A DNA stretch of 64,000 nucleotides, from the NCBI GenBank assembly GCA_013176395.1, contig JABMLP010000009.1, positions 868,001 through 932,000 of the forward strand, read 5' to 3'. Under the pieces are notes generated by a model. That model had not been told where the DNA came from. It did no database searches and worked only from the letters and a program-made list of their open reading frames with translations. This document shows positions 20,315-30,131 of the stretch, one piece after another (position 1 is the first letter of the stretch; every line of letters begins with the position of its first letter). Position numbers and translations under genes: made by a program. The stretch comes from Venturia oleaginea. Taxonomy: Eukaryota; Ascomycota; Dothideomycetes; Venturiales; Venturiaceae.

Positions 20315-20635
20315 TCACTCCACATCCACATCCACATCCAAAAACGAACGCTTCTTCTTCAAATGCATCGACCCTGCCCAACACCCCAAGAAAAAGACCC
20401 CCAACACCCTCAACACGGTAGGATTCCCTATATGAAGAGCTACACACGAGGCGGTAAAGGAAGCGGCCATGGCGATCTTTGCAATCTTTGCGAAACGACG
20501 GAGGCGTGTTTCGTGATCTGCTTGTTTCTGGCGGGCGGCTGTGATTGCTTCGTACTCGGCGGCGGCGACTTCTTTCAAGGTCATTTCCTTTTCTTGCATG
20601 TCGGCGAGGAGGCTGAAGCGGTTGTTGGAGGACAT
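20315..20635 (-). CDS. small two-helix membrane protein, orphan
   Basis: 106 residues from ATG 20635, uninterrupted. The first 50 residues are charged and helical (MSSNNRFSLLADMQEKEMTL..., probable amphipathic helix). Then come two hydrophobic segments, IAMAASFTASCVALHIG and VLRVLGVFFLGCWAGSM, and a lysine-rich LKKKRSF before an acidic VDVDVE tail encoded by a hexamer repeat. It is the least damaged member of the local hairpin set and diverges from the broken gene at 21231. No known family. Confidence 0.5.
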   Translation of the reverse strand: MSSNNRFSLLADMQEKEMTLKEVAAAEYEAITAARQKQADHETRLRRFAKIAKIAMAASFTASCVALHIGNPTVLRVLGVFFLGCWAGSMHLKKKRSFLDVDVDVE

Positions 20636-20753
20636 TGTGGTGATGATTTCGTGATGAGGCTTGCTTTTATGCAGTGCGTGTATTGACGTTCTGGTGTGTT
20701 GTTGTAGAGAGGATCATCCTGTGAGAAGTTGTTTTGATGCTAGCTGGGAAGAA

Positions 20754-20834
20754 GATGAAAGCACGATGAAGAGGAAAGCACGATGAGGAGGAAAGCACGA
20801 TGAGGAGGAAAGCACGATGGGGAGGAAAGAACGA
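20754..20834. repeat. 17 bp minisatellite
   Basis: GCACGAT recurs at 20761, 20778, 20795 and 20812, each within a 17 bp unit of the form GAGGAAAGCACGATGAG. At least four units, the last two slightly diverged. It lies in the intergenic region between the divergent small ORFs at 20635 and 21231. Confidence 0.85.
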
Positions 20835-20927
20835 AGGGGTTGCGCTGAACTGCCTACAAGAACAGATAGATGGGACAAGGCCCTCATAAAGTTCGAGAAG
20901 CTTGATCCATTAAAGAAACCCAAACTC

Positions 20928-20998
20928 AAGATCGATATCGATAGATGTCCAGCGATCTTACATAATCCAATTGCCAGAAATTTATCGATATCGATCTC
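20928..20998. repeat. ~70 bp imperfect palindrome, copy b (best preserved)
   Basis: The left arm AAGATCGATATCGATAGATG and right arm TTGCCAGAAATTTATCGATA then TCGATCT are inverted complements around a spacer of about 16 bp. Each arm is itself rich in the ATCGAT palindrome. It sits between the small ORFs at 20635 (-) and 21231 (+). Confidence 0.65.
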
Positions 20999-21230
20999 GA
21001 TTCGCAAGATCGCTATTCAAACGCTCAATCTACCAAACGCAGGAAAAGAGATTTCGACAGATGACACCCTTGTGTTCGAAAGGACGGACAAACATCAACT
21101 ACATCTTCTTTATCAGTTCCTCACGATCAAACTCTCAAAACTCTTTTCTTTCTCCTCCGACCCTTATATAATCCCATCGCGCCATCTCATGTTCTCCAAC
21201 CACATCACTTGTTCATAATTCTTCAGCAAT

Positions 21231-21822
21231 ATGACACCTCATGATCCTTACGCTTGCAGGGTGTGCAATAAACCCCACAATGGACCAACCTGCTGGAGTA
21301 CGAACCCTGATGAAGACATCGGGAGCGTTTTGCTCCAGAAAATGGGGACGATCGTGAGTAGACCAAGCGCGAGTAGACCAAGTGCGGGTGGACCAAGTGC
21401 GAGTAGACCAAGTGCGAGTAGACTAAATGCAAGTGGAACAAATGCCGCAGCACCTCGACGGGAGCCGCGGGGAACCTGAACTTGGGGAATCCTTATTATC
21501 CCACAACGCTGAGAATTTCTCAATTGCCCATAACCGTAATACGAACAACGATGGGGAGCGTAAGATAGACGGAGAGGGCTAGGCTCAAGAAGACCAGGAA
21601 CGAAAAGGCCAGGCTGAAGAGGGTCAGGCTCCCACAGAAGCCCCTGCTGCGCTATTACTCACTCTCTATCAACAAGTAGACCATATCCTCATGATATTAA
21701 TCATACTAAGTGTCATGGCGAGCGGTGGGTTTTTTGATGAAGAGGATACCGCCATTGCACTTCGATTTCTGGGGATGATAGGGGTGTTGTTAGGAGTGGT
21801 GCTGTGGTTTAAGTTGTATTAG
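21231..21822 (+). pseudogene. small two-helix membrane protein with Cys-rich N-terminus, one in-frame TAG
   Basis: Exon 1 (21231-21353) encodes a start with CRVCNKPHNGPTCW, a possible metal-binding CxxC...H...C. A strong GTGAGT donor at 21354 and an acceptor ending CCGCAG at 21450 join it, in phase 0, to a frame running to TAG 21820-21822 (164 codons in all). That frame is broken once by TAG at 21580-21582, a CAG-to-TAG type change. After an acidic, Gln/Glu-rich linker come two helices, HILMILIILSVMASG and IALRFLGMIGVLLGVVLWF, with FFDEEDTA between. If unspliced, exon 1 instead reads SRPSA repeats to a stop at 21479. Confidence 0.45.
21354..21450. repeat. 15 bp minisatellite inside a predicted intron
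   Basis: Units of the form GAGTAGACCAAGTGC repeat about six times with variants. The array begins at the GTGAGT donor and nearly fills the 97 nt intron predicted for the gene at 21231. Because the unit is a multiple of three it stays open as SRPSA repeats if retained. Confidence 0.7.
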
Positions 21823-22381
21823 TATAGCGAATGAAGCAGAGTGAAGAACAAGAGGGTTGATGATCTTTCTTTTTCAGCTGGGGTGGGCTTAGTGAAGGTG
21901 GAGCTCGATTTTTGAACAATTCGAACAGTCAAAGTTGATACCGAGCCTGTGAGATTACTAGTGATGTTCGGCCTGTGGAGCTCCAGGAATATCGTGCCAT
22001 TATTCTTGCGTTGAGAAGTAGAAGATGAGGTTTCCGGATTGCAACAAGACAGGCCATAATCTTAGATCGGAAGACTGGCGCCAAACAAAAAACTCCACGG
22101 CTGTCCTTGTGGGCAGTATTCATGTCAGTTCAACAACCATCACCAAAAGACGCCTTTGTACTCACTCCTTTCGCTTTTCGCTCGTTATGAACTTCCTTTC
22201 TCCTTCAGGAACTTGTCTAGGGCATATAAAACCGACCCTTTCCTGATTCCTGCCAACCCATATCTCATATCTCTAAGCACAGCATCAGATTTACAAGTTC
22301 CCACAACCAAGAATTAACAGTCGTCAGCGAACAGGACGAAATAGACATGATGCTCTTCAGCACAATAAGCAAGAAGGTGAT

Positions 22382-22702
22382 ATGGATGCTTCTCCGCTGG
22401 GCAGTGGAAATAGTGATCTGGACGGTAACCTGGTTCTTGGTCAAGATGGTCGCCAGGACGATAATCCATACCGTGCTCTGGACGATACCGAAAGTACTCT
22501 TCAGCCCACGGATCAGTCGACTGAAGTAGACATCACTTGAGCGGCATCTAATATCGAGACCAAGGTGGTTCTCATGGCCTTTTCGACTGCTCTTGGTGCT
22601 TCTGGAGTGATTGCACGTGCGCATGGGTATCTCAAGACTGGAAATAAGTCTCTGGCGGTTTGTTTTGCAATGCTTGTGTATACTTGGTTTTGTGTTGCTT
22701 AA
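22382..22702 (+). pseudogene. small two-helix membrane protein remnant with in-frame TGA
   Basis: The frame from ATG 22382 reads a polar Asp/Gly-rich segment (MDASPLGSGNSDLDGN...). It meets TGA at 22538-22540, then continues to TAA 22700-22702 through VVLMAFSTALGASGVIA, a loop HGYLKTGNK, and SLAVCFAMLVYTWFCVA. The frame is also open about 100 bp upstream without an ATG, so the true start is uncertain. The stop is of the CGA-to-TGA type. The other strand and other frames are also open here, but only this frame has the local hairpin architecture. Confidence 0.4.
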
Positions 22703-22972
22703 GGAGGCGGGAGGGTGAGATTGTATGAAAAGAGCGCGGAGTAGTGTTGATGAGAGTCCTAAGGCGCATGGAACGGAGTCAAGAGCAGTTATTGATTGAC
22801 TTCAAAGGTCTGCAGAGCCTCTTTCGGTAATCCTAGCGTGCAAATTTCCTCTTTCTTTTCATATCTTGCTCCTCATCCTACTCCTAATCATAATTTAATA
22901 ACATCAATGACACACCCACTATTCAGTGAGATTACGAGTTCTGGGATGGTCTTGGCCTTCACCATATCAAAA

Positions 22973-23275
22973 TCAAAAAAACTTGTGATGAATAAGCCAA
23001 CAGCCAATGGCTAAGTAACGAAGGTTCCCGACTTTGCCGACGGGTCCGACGTCGTGTAGCGCTTCTCGATTGCCAATTGAATTCCTCTGTATAGCTGCCA
23101 TCCATTGCTCTGTGAATTTGCTTCTTGCTATAGCCTTCATTCGTGCAGCGATCTTCTTTTTGGCGGCGATCTTGTTTTGTACTGCAACCTTCTTTCGTGC
23201 CGCAAGCTTCTTTTGTGATGCGACTCTCGCTTGTGCTGCGGCCAGTGGCCGTCCTTTTTGAAGTACCTTCTTGTG
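22973..23275 (-). pseudogene. lysine-repeat ORF remnant, orphan
   Basis: An open frame without an upstream ATG encodes an Ala/Lys/Arg-rich helical repeat (SQKKLAARKKVAVQNKIAAK then KKIAARMKAIARS), followed by FTEQWMAAIQRN and ending in a short hydrophobic LRYLAIGCWLIHHKFF before TGA. The KK(L/V/I)A period and the hydrophobic end look protein-like, but an in-frame TAG lies just upstream and no intron supports a start. Another frame on the same strand is open longer with poorer composition. Confidence 0.25.
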
Positions 23276-23500
23276 CTATGAGCCGAGGCTTTTTTTGCAT
23301 TGTTCCCTGACCATGCTTTTTGTCGAGAACTCTGAAAAAATGTTCCTCCTCTGTATCATGGTGGTCTTCCAGCAGTTCAAACCAAAGAAGACAGTAAGCC
23401 ATGCAACTGCTGTGTCCCGGTGCTGGCATATGCTCGGCTTTGTAATATTATGTTGTTCAGACCACGTATGAACGTGTTGTGTAAGGTGACGATTGGTGCA

Positions 23501-24040
23501 TCAAAGTCCTCCCTGAATGGCAAATGAAGATAAGATCAGGACCAAAGTATTGATCAAAGCCCAGACGAATGGTATCCAGGTAGACATTCTGAAGTATCCA
23601 GAATTGTAGACTCCTCCAATTCTGTATCAAGTAGTCAGCACTTTTTTCTTCCCCCAGATGGACGGTCTTTTGATACGACGGATTAAGACAACGGGAAGAT
23701 AAAGAAAGCATGCGAAGTCAACTCACAATCCACCAACGATACTCCCAGCAATAACAGCCTCGGTGCCTCCGATAACAACATAGACTACTGGCACGATCCA
23801 AATGACTTTCCAGTTCTTTCTGCCAATAATCATAGCGTATCCGGCGGCACTCAAATGAACGGCGCCGTAGAAGAGAAGCGTCCACAAGACGGTGAAGCGC
23901 CATATGTCGGTTGCATGGTAGAGGTAACTTGCTTGTCCTGAACGCAATGGGAAGGGCCAGTAGAGGGCAGGGAATGGTGGCACGACGTAGTCTCGGGGTG
24001 CTGGGTTGACGGGTGTCAGGGAGCGGAGGATTGAGGCCAT
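23501..24040 (-). CDS. TMEM170-like conserved integral membrane protein
   Basis: 144 residues from two exons, 24040-23728 plus base 23727, and 23621-23501, separated by a 105 nt intron with a GTGAGT donor. It begins MASILRSLTPVNPAPRDY, then has three hydrophobic helices (TVLWTLLFYGAVHLSAAGYA; VIWIVPVVYVVIGGTEAVIA; WIPFVWALINTLVLILSSF) and ends IQGGL. This matches the fungal relatives of TMEM170, small ER/nuclear-envelope proteins implicated in ER shape in animals. A longer frame upstream to 24190 exists but lacks the conserved start. It shares a 197 bp promoter with PEX8. Confidence 0.8.
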
Positions 24041-24237
24041 CTCTACGACATTCCGAGATGGGTGAGAGACGCTTTTGCCCTGTTGAAGTCGTCGACGTTG
24101 GGGTTGATGATGAGGGCCGAGGTGCTGGTTTTTAGGGGGTAGCCCCTTACAGTCGCCGAGGGCTATCATGAGGCTCATTCGCAACACCACAATCCAGAGC
24201 TCATCATATACTCAATGTGAATGAAAAGGCTCTAACC
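24041..24237. promoter_or_regulatory. bidirectional promoter of the TMEM170-like gene and PEX8
   Basis: Only 197 bp separate the two divergent start codons, so both promoters lie here. No specific operator or TATA box is evident. Confidence 0.45.
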
Positions 24238-26373
24238 ATGCCTACTGACAGGCTATTGTCGACCCTCCTGCGCTCGTTGCAGACGTACACAACCCAGCAA
24301 GATACTCCCAAGTAGTAAACACATGCGACTCTTCTATACCAAAGCTAACAACCACCTAGACTCCTGGGAACTGCTGCTTCTCTTCTGACTACCCTTCATA
24401 ATCCTCTCAATATTACGCTACTCACCGCACAGCTACTCATCGCCCCGGCAGTATGGGAACGACCCGAAGGTCTGCGAACATGTCTCTCCATGATGGGAGT
24501 CTTCCACTCGGCCACTATTTCCATACTCAAGAAGGAGGATGAAGCCGAGCTTCGCAAACACAAGGACTATGTCCAGCAATTCCCCACCCAACCGGAAGAA
24601 GAGATCGTACCAAGGGAATTGTGGGCAAGAGCTGTCATCAAGGGTGCAGACGAGCGATCACAAAGATGGAAGCATGTGATGGTGCTGGGAGGATTGCTTG
24701 TGGGATTTGGTCCAGCGGAAGAGGGGAGGTTGTCCACCTCTATGCGAGCGACTGTCGAACACGCCTTTATTCAGGCTACGAATCTGGCTTTGGATGAGGC
24801 GAGCCATGGCGATGAGTTGGGTGCGCAATGTGTTGCCCTAACACTGAACCACAGCTTTCCATTGCTGTCGGATCACGAAAAGACGCTGCTGGATTACAAC
24901 CTGCTTCTACCAGTCCTGATTGGGAGTGCTTTCTTCTCTAACGAGGGTCTGCAATCTGCATACTTCTTGGGAGCCATCGATCTGGACATTTCCGTCGGCA
25001 AAAACAACCAATTGCACTGGCCCATGAAATCACAATCCTACTTCCAAGTAGACAGGATACTCGCTCGGCCTTTGGTGGCATCTCTGGGACCTCTGTCACG
25101 TCTCATTTCACACGCTGTAGAAAATGTCACAGATTCTTGGGTGGTTCAAACAATGGTGGAAGACCTCGCTGGCTTCACAAAGTCTCTCATCAACCAGTGG
25201 CATCAAATTAGACTCTCGATGATTGACGCACATGTGGAAGTACAGAGATTGTCCGCGGAGACAATGACCAAGACAGTCCCCGCCTTATGGAAACTGCTCA
25301 AAGCATCACTTTTCGCTCTCGTCATTGTCCTCCGTGGAGCTGTGGGACGACTTTTGAATGATGGCATCCTCGCTGCCGATGCTGTTGCGCCTACAATCGT
25401 CTGCTCTGTCTTACACGCCTTCCGCAATCTCTACTTCATCTCATCACGCCTAGGAACAGACAACTTTTCACAATACACCTTTGTGTACTTGACCACAATC
25501 GACGTTCTCAGCAACTATCCAATCCAAGCCGACTCATTCCTCAAGGAGATTCGACCCTCAAATCCTGGGCAGATCCCAGATTCTCCTTTAGACCGATGTC
25601 TGGACCTATATTTCCTCAACACAGCCGAACATTTCAGCTTGGTTCTGTCCGCGCAAACGAACGAGGAGCTTCTCGTTTCGGCCGCGGTGCCTTATCTTGC
25701 TGCTGGAGGAAGTAATAATCTTCTGCCAATATTTGAGGCAGCTCATAGCGTCATGCTGTCTGTCTTTTCGGCACCGCAAAGTTCAGCTCTGGCTGCCAAA
25801 CACCTGCCATTCTACATCGACGCCCTCTTCAGCGTGTTTCCAGAAAATCTCTCGCCGAGACAATTTCGACTTGCTTTCAAGACCCTGTTACGTGTCACGG
25901 CACCGCCATCGCCACTATCTGCCACGCAGCCAGACCTCCCTGCGACTCTCTTGGAGCTTGTGCGCTATCGAGCTCTTAACGCACCAACAACGCCCTTAGC
26001 ACCCAAGTTACCACCCCAAGACATTGCGATCACGCACAATGAGCCTATCTTGTCCGAGCAAGCTGTTCTAGTCTTGACCCTCCTGGATGCTCTACCTTTC
26101 CTCCCGCTCGAACTTCTTGAAGAATGGTTACCACTTGCCGCTGAACTTGTCCTTCTCGTTCCCGAATCTTCCATGCAAAATGTTTGCAGAAAACGCCTTT
26201 GGGACGTTCTCGTCGGTGGTGAGATGGGCCCCGAAAGAAGCGGTATTTGTGTTGCTTGGTGGACTACAAGAGGCGGAAGGGAGTATGTGATGTTTGGGCC
26301 CGATAGCTCAAAGGAGGAGGAGGGATATTTTATGAGTGGAGCTTTGCGGCCGACGAAGGAGAGTAAATTGTGA
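24238..26373 (+). CDS. PEX8: intraperoxisomal peroxin Pex8
   Basis: 695 residues: exon 1 24238-24311 (MPTDRLLSTLLRSLQTYTTQ...) and exon 2 24360-26373, with a 48 nt intron carrying CTAAC and ending CCTAG. Pex8 sits on the inner face of the peroxisome membrane, links docking and RING complexes, and helps release cargo from Pex5. The protein is a helical, HEAT-like solenoid without membrane spans. It ends in SKL, the PTS1 import signal expected of Pex8. The frame beginning at 24490 alone would omit the conserved N-terminus (LLGTAASLLTTLHNPLN, LLIAPAVWERPEGLRTC), which the first intron recovers. Confidence 0.88.
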
Positions 26374-27124
26374 CTTGCGGGATGTGGGATGAGAACAATT
26401 CGCAGGTCCTCTTTTCAACTCCACTGACTTGGAGAACGATCTGAATTTTGAAGTAATTTTCAAAGCCTCCCGGGTTCTTCTGATGTTGATACCAACTGCA
26501 GCGCTACAGTATCCTACAAGTTACCCCAACGACCTCGACTGGAAGCATATAAGAGGAACGCTTGAAGCTTCGGATTCGGAATCCTCATCAAGTCCTCGGT
26601 AACATGTTGTGAAGGAGTTTTAGCATGCTTTTGTAGGCTGGCCCATTCAGCAACTAGGGGTGCCGAACAGTGTTTCCAGCGTGAGCTCCGCTCGCAAAGA
26701 ATGCTCAACACAGGAAGTATCAACAGTAGCTACAGTATCGCCTTGCTCCAGCACGCCAATGTTCTGGGATCCGATTCAAATCGCGTGCTCTCTCCGTTAC
26801 AACTTCTTGCGCTATGAGAATTTGATGATGAGAAAGCAAGTTCAGTGCTTGCTCATGTCAGGTCATGCTGCGGATTCTTGTCCGGTCTTGGGAGGCAATA
26901 GGCTTATGGTAATTGGTAGTCGGGGCATGAAGGGAGTGATTGATTGGTCTTATTCTGATGAAGAGAGCCAACAGCAAACTTTTGAAAACTCAAAGGTCCA
27001 ACTGACCAAGCAACAAAGACAATACAGGCACAAACCCGAAAGCCAAACTCTTGGATGGCTGTCTTTGGCCTGTAATATAAGCCGGTATGCCTGTCTCTAA
27101 CTTGTGAGGTTACAATACTTTGCC
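26374..27124. other. intergenic, no gene seen
   Basis: The longest + frame (26660-27100) has no domain, no hydrophobic hairpin and an even amino-acid mix typical of chance frames. No repeat or splice-supported exon was found. Confidence 0.4.
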
Positions 27125-27379
27125 ATGCACTCCAGACGCGGACGCCGCTTCCAAAACAGAGATCGAGGGATTGATCAAATGCATAATCGCTCAAGGCGGA
27201 GTGAGATTGTTTCGTACCATGAGATTTTGGGTAGACATGAGCAAGAGGCGGCTAGACGATGGAGCGCAATGGTTTGGTTTTGGGTGAAGACATTCTATGC
27301 GTTGTTCATAGTTTTGGTGGTATGGCAGCTGGTGAAGGCGTGGCCTTTTGAAATGTATGTAGATCAAGATTGGTATTGA
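27125..27379 (+). CDS. small single-helix membrane protein, orphan
   Basis: 84 residues: a basic N-terminus (MHSRRGRRFQNRDRG), a helical charged stretch, then a hydrophobic segment WFWVKTFYALFIVLVVW and a short tail. The tail-coding DNA runs into a decayed arm of the local palindrome (near 27366). No known family and no intron. It could be a real tail-anchored peptide or a chance frame. Confidence 0.35.
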   Translation: MHSRRGRRFQNRDRGIDQMHNRSRRSEIVSYHEILGRHEQEAARRWSAMVWFWVKTFYALFIVLVVWQLVKAWPFEMYVDQDWY

Positions 27380-27395
27380 TAAGTTCCTGGCACTT
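27366..27395 (+). repeat. decayed arm of the ~70 bp palindrome
   Basis: AAGATTGGTATTGATAAGTT then CCTGGCA resembles the left arm consensus. It overlaps the stop codon of the small ORF at 27125; a partner arm is not clear. Confidence 0.35.
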
Positions 27396-27711
27396 TATAA
27401 TGTTCCAAATCCTCTGGGAATATTAGCAGTAACGAAACACAATTAAAGTGACGGGTTATTTTAGTTCGGTGTAAACTTTTTTGGTATCGGTGGTGACTCG
27501 TGGCTTGCTTGTAGTGGTGCGATGCGTGATCTTTTACTCTCTGGTGCTACGTACGTATCTAGCAAACAGACACATGCCTATGACAATCATGACATCTCAT
27601 CACCGCCTCGCGTGGATAAAGGCGGTGATGGCTGGAAGTCAACACTCAACTTGGGATTTTCAATAGCTTTGTTCGCTCGACGGCACCTCTAACAATTCTG
27701 CGAGAGAAGAT

Positions 27712-27990
27712 ATGAAGAAGCTGTTTAGTAGCCGTGCTGGTAAGCCCTCGCAAAGCAGATTCAACGGAGTCGGATTCGGCAAGGGGAAGGAGAAGAAAGA
27801 AAGGCCTTGGACGAGGAAGAGGAAGGAGAAGGGGAAACGGAAGGAGGATAGAGGCAATGACGATGTCCTTTTCGGAGTGAGAAAGAAGGTTTGGGCTATG
27901 GTTATCTTGATTGTGGTTTTGATTTTGGGTATGACGGCGTTGAGAATTGTAGAGGAGTTGTGGGTGGGGTTTTGGGCGATGTTTTTGTGA
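27712..27990 (+). CDS. small basic membrane protein, orphan
   Basis: 92 residues. The first 55 are extremely basic (long Lys/Arg/Gly stretch, GKGKEKKERPW and KRKEKGKRKEDRG). Then come VWAMVILIVVLILGMTALRI, a charged EE, and LWVGFWAMFL at the very end. This repeats the local theme of a charged N-terminus and C-terminal hydrophobic hairpin. Purine-rich DNA also keeps other frames open on the minus strand, so coding status is uncertain. Confidence 0.4.
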   Translation: MKKLFSSRAGKPSQSRFNGVGFGKGKEKKERPWTRKRKEKGKRKEDRGNDDVLFGVRKKVWAMVILIVVLILGMTALRIVEELWVGFWAMFL

Positions 27991-28566
27991 TTGATAAAGG
28001 GCATGATCGAGATACATTTTAGAGGTTCTGTGCAAGGCCGTCAATTGGCGACGGTGGCAAGATAGCGGATGAGCTTTGTGATGGTGGAAATAGGTGATGA
28101 GCTGCCTGTGACAAGGGATGTGGAATGAAAATGATAGCAAAGGGGAGACTGGTTAAGTGCTCGCAAACTTTGTCGAGGGTATTCTAATTTTTCTCTTTGG
28201 AGATCTTTGGAACTCTGAGGGTTTTCGCTGGCCGTATTAGTAACTTTTCGACCTCGGACAAAGAATTTTGCCGTTTTAAGGGATCGTATGTGCGATCAAC
28301 CAATCCTTTTCCGCTCCTGCTAATTCAGCCGCGCGCACCTTCATGGTTTATATGGTTCACGTTAGTATGGCACTACTAGCAATCGATTACTTCCAATAAC
28401 CATCGATTGTTGTATTTTCAGGGTTGCCGTAGCACCAAGAACACCATCGGTAACAGATATCCGGAGAGAATATCTGCAGAATCGACCACTATTTACGATC
28501 GCATTTAATAGATACGCAGTTAACACTCAGGCTCGTAATCACAGGACGTGTCTCTTTTGTATCTTC

Positions 28567-28906
28567 TTACTCATCAAACTTGAAAATTTTGGAACTCGGC
28601 CCCTTCGCCTCCTCCTGGGAATGCGAATTGGTGTAGAAGGTGCTACATCCAAACCCGTCAGTCTCTAGGCAACCGAAATGATGAGAACGGGAGAGGTGCT
28701 AACCAATAAGTACCGCTTGGATCAAGGTCGAATCCGGATGCAAAGCTTTCGAACCCGTCAATCTTCATGTGGTAGCAGGTTCCAGTGTTGTAATTATTAC
28801 TTCTCGAAAACTCGAGGGAGGCCGCCAACAAGAAGAAGATTGGTACACTATTTTTGGCACGAGATAAGAGAGCGGTGGGGAATAGGGATGGGTGGAAGAG
28901 CTTCAT
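28567..28906 (-). CDS. small cysteine-containing protein, possibly exported
   Basis: Two exons, 28906-28714 and 28664-28567, join through a 49 nt intron (GTACTT...CCTAG) to give 96 residues. The N-terminus MKLFHPSLFPTALL and a hydrophobic VPIFFLLAASLEF could act as a signal or anchor, though it is not a clean signal peptide. The rest contains YNTGTCYHMKIDGFESF, a GFGCSTFYTNSH motif and ends KIFKFDE. The style resembles small secreted fungal proteins. Only two cysteines remain after the leader. I do not recognise a named family. Confidence 0.45.
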
Positions 28907-30131
28907 CTTGGTTGATTTCGTTGATGCAATTGACGAGATGATGGTCAGTAAAAACTATGGTGAAGAAAAAAGGCTTAGTATTTACCATTATAGACCGGCA
29001 GGTCGATCGTCTCAATACTCGTAAAAACATCGATTACAACCCTGATATTCTTCCTGATGAAACTTAGGGACGTCCCTGACTTCTGCAGGCAACCTGAATC
29101 TTCCTGGGAGTGCGTCGCACAATTTCAAGGAATTTTTCTGTTTACCCTCTAGTAACAGTTTTTTTGACGATTTGACAGTTGGACTGATTTTGCCTTACTT
29201 TCTGTGCTACTCCTACATCCGCCTGCGCACACATGTTCTCAAGCTTCTTTTCTGCGGGTTAATGGTGTGAGAAGGGTAAAGGATGGGGCAGGGCACAGGA
29301 GGTGAAGGAGGATGGAGGCGAAGTGAGCAGTTGAGGCAGCAGTCATACCCAGTCTCCAAATAAAACCCTCATTCGACCACTGCGCCGTCAAAAAATCCCC
29401 CTTTTTCGCAAAACCTCAAGTGAAGACACTCACACTGCATCGATGCTAGCATCGCCATGGATGTGTTCAAGGTTTCTAGCAGCCTCATATCGGGTGATGA
29501 CATCGGAAGTCGTGGTGTCATCTTCGAGGCGACTGCGGGCATGGGGTCGTGATACGTGAACTTCCGTTGGGCACTGGAGTAGAATGATCAAAGACAGCGG
29601 TTTGTTCGTCCCGTTGGCATCCACTGAGACTGGTGAGCAGATGCGTTTTGTACTCGGTCGTCAAGTCATGGAGAGAAGGTGTTATCACTGCTTTCAAATG
29701 AATGGAAGTAAAGCTCGATGAGGATTGTTGTTGATGATATGAACCCGTGGAGAAGAGATGTCGTTCCCAAAAGATGACCAGTCCCGATTTGGCCAATCCT
29801 TGGCGTGAGGTCTTGCAGGACCTCCATCAATTCCTATAAAGCGCCACTTGCTTCAGAACATCATTCCTCGATACTTCAGTCCCTTGGGAATCTCAATTCA
29901 TTATCAAATCTCAGTACCGCACTGATGAGAATGAAAGATGTCCCCTAATGCTGCGTAGATCGGCATTTGCTCAACGCGCCAACTCTCCAGTGTTGTATAC
30001 ATTGGGGGGGCTTTGACCACTTGCTCATCACAGAAACCATCGATACTGCTCAAGAATCTATCGGTGGAGAGCGATACTATACCCTCTATGTAAGCTGGTG
30101 CTGATGAAGATCGAGGTGATATCCGGGTATC
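28907..30131. other. intergenic, no gene called
   Basis: Both strands around 29432-29796 hold frames of about 90 codons (the + one broken by a TGA), but neither shows a motif, membrane helix or intron. No repeat was recognised. Confidence 0.35.

Noticed and set aside
20256..20447. Minus-strand ORF encoding a Cys/Gly-rich tail
   Set aside because: Produced by the CCACAT hexamer repeat in the 3' end of the 20315-20635 gene; it is a shadow frame.
26660..27100. 146-codon + strand ORF
   Set aside because: No domain, no hydrophobic segment, and no homologue style that I recognise; probably chance.
28366..28415. Short inverted repeat CAATCGAT...ATCGATTG
   Set aside because: Only 8-10 bp arms, a different sequence from the recurring palindrome, and no second copy seen.
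29432..29796. Long overlapping frames on both strands
   Set aside because: Neither has recognisable features; the + frame is broken by TGA and the - frame lacks any supporting context.
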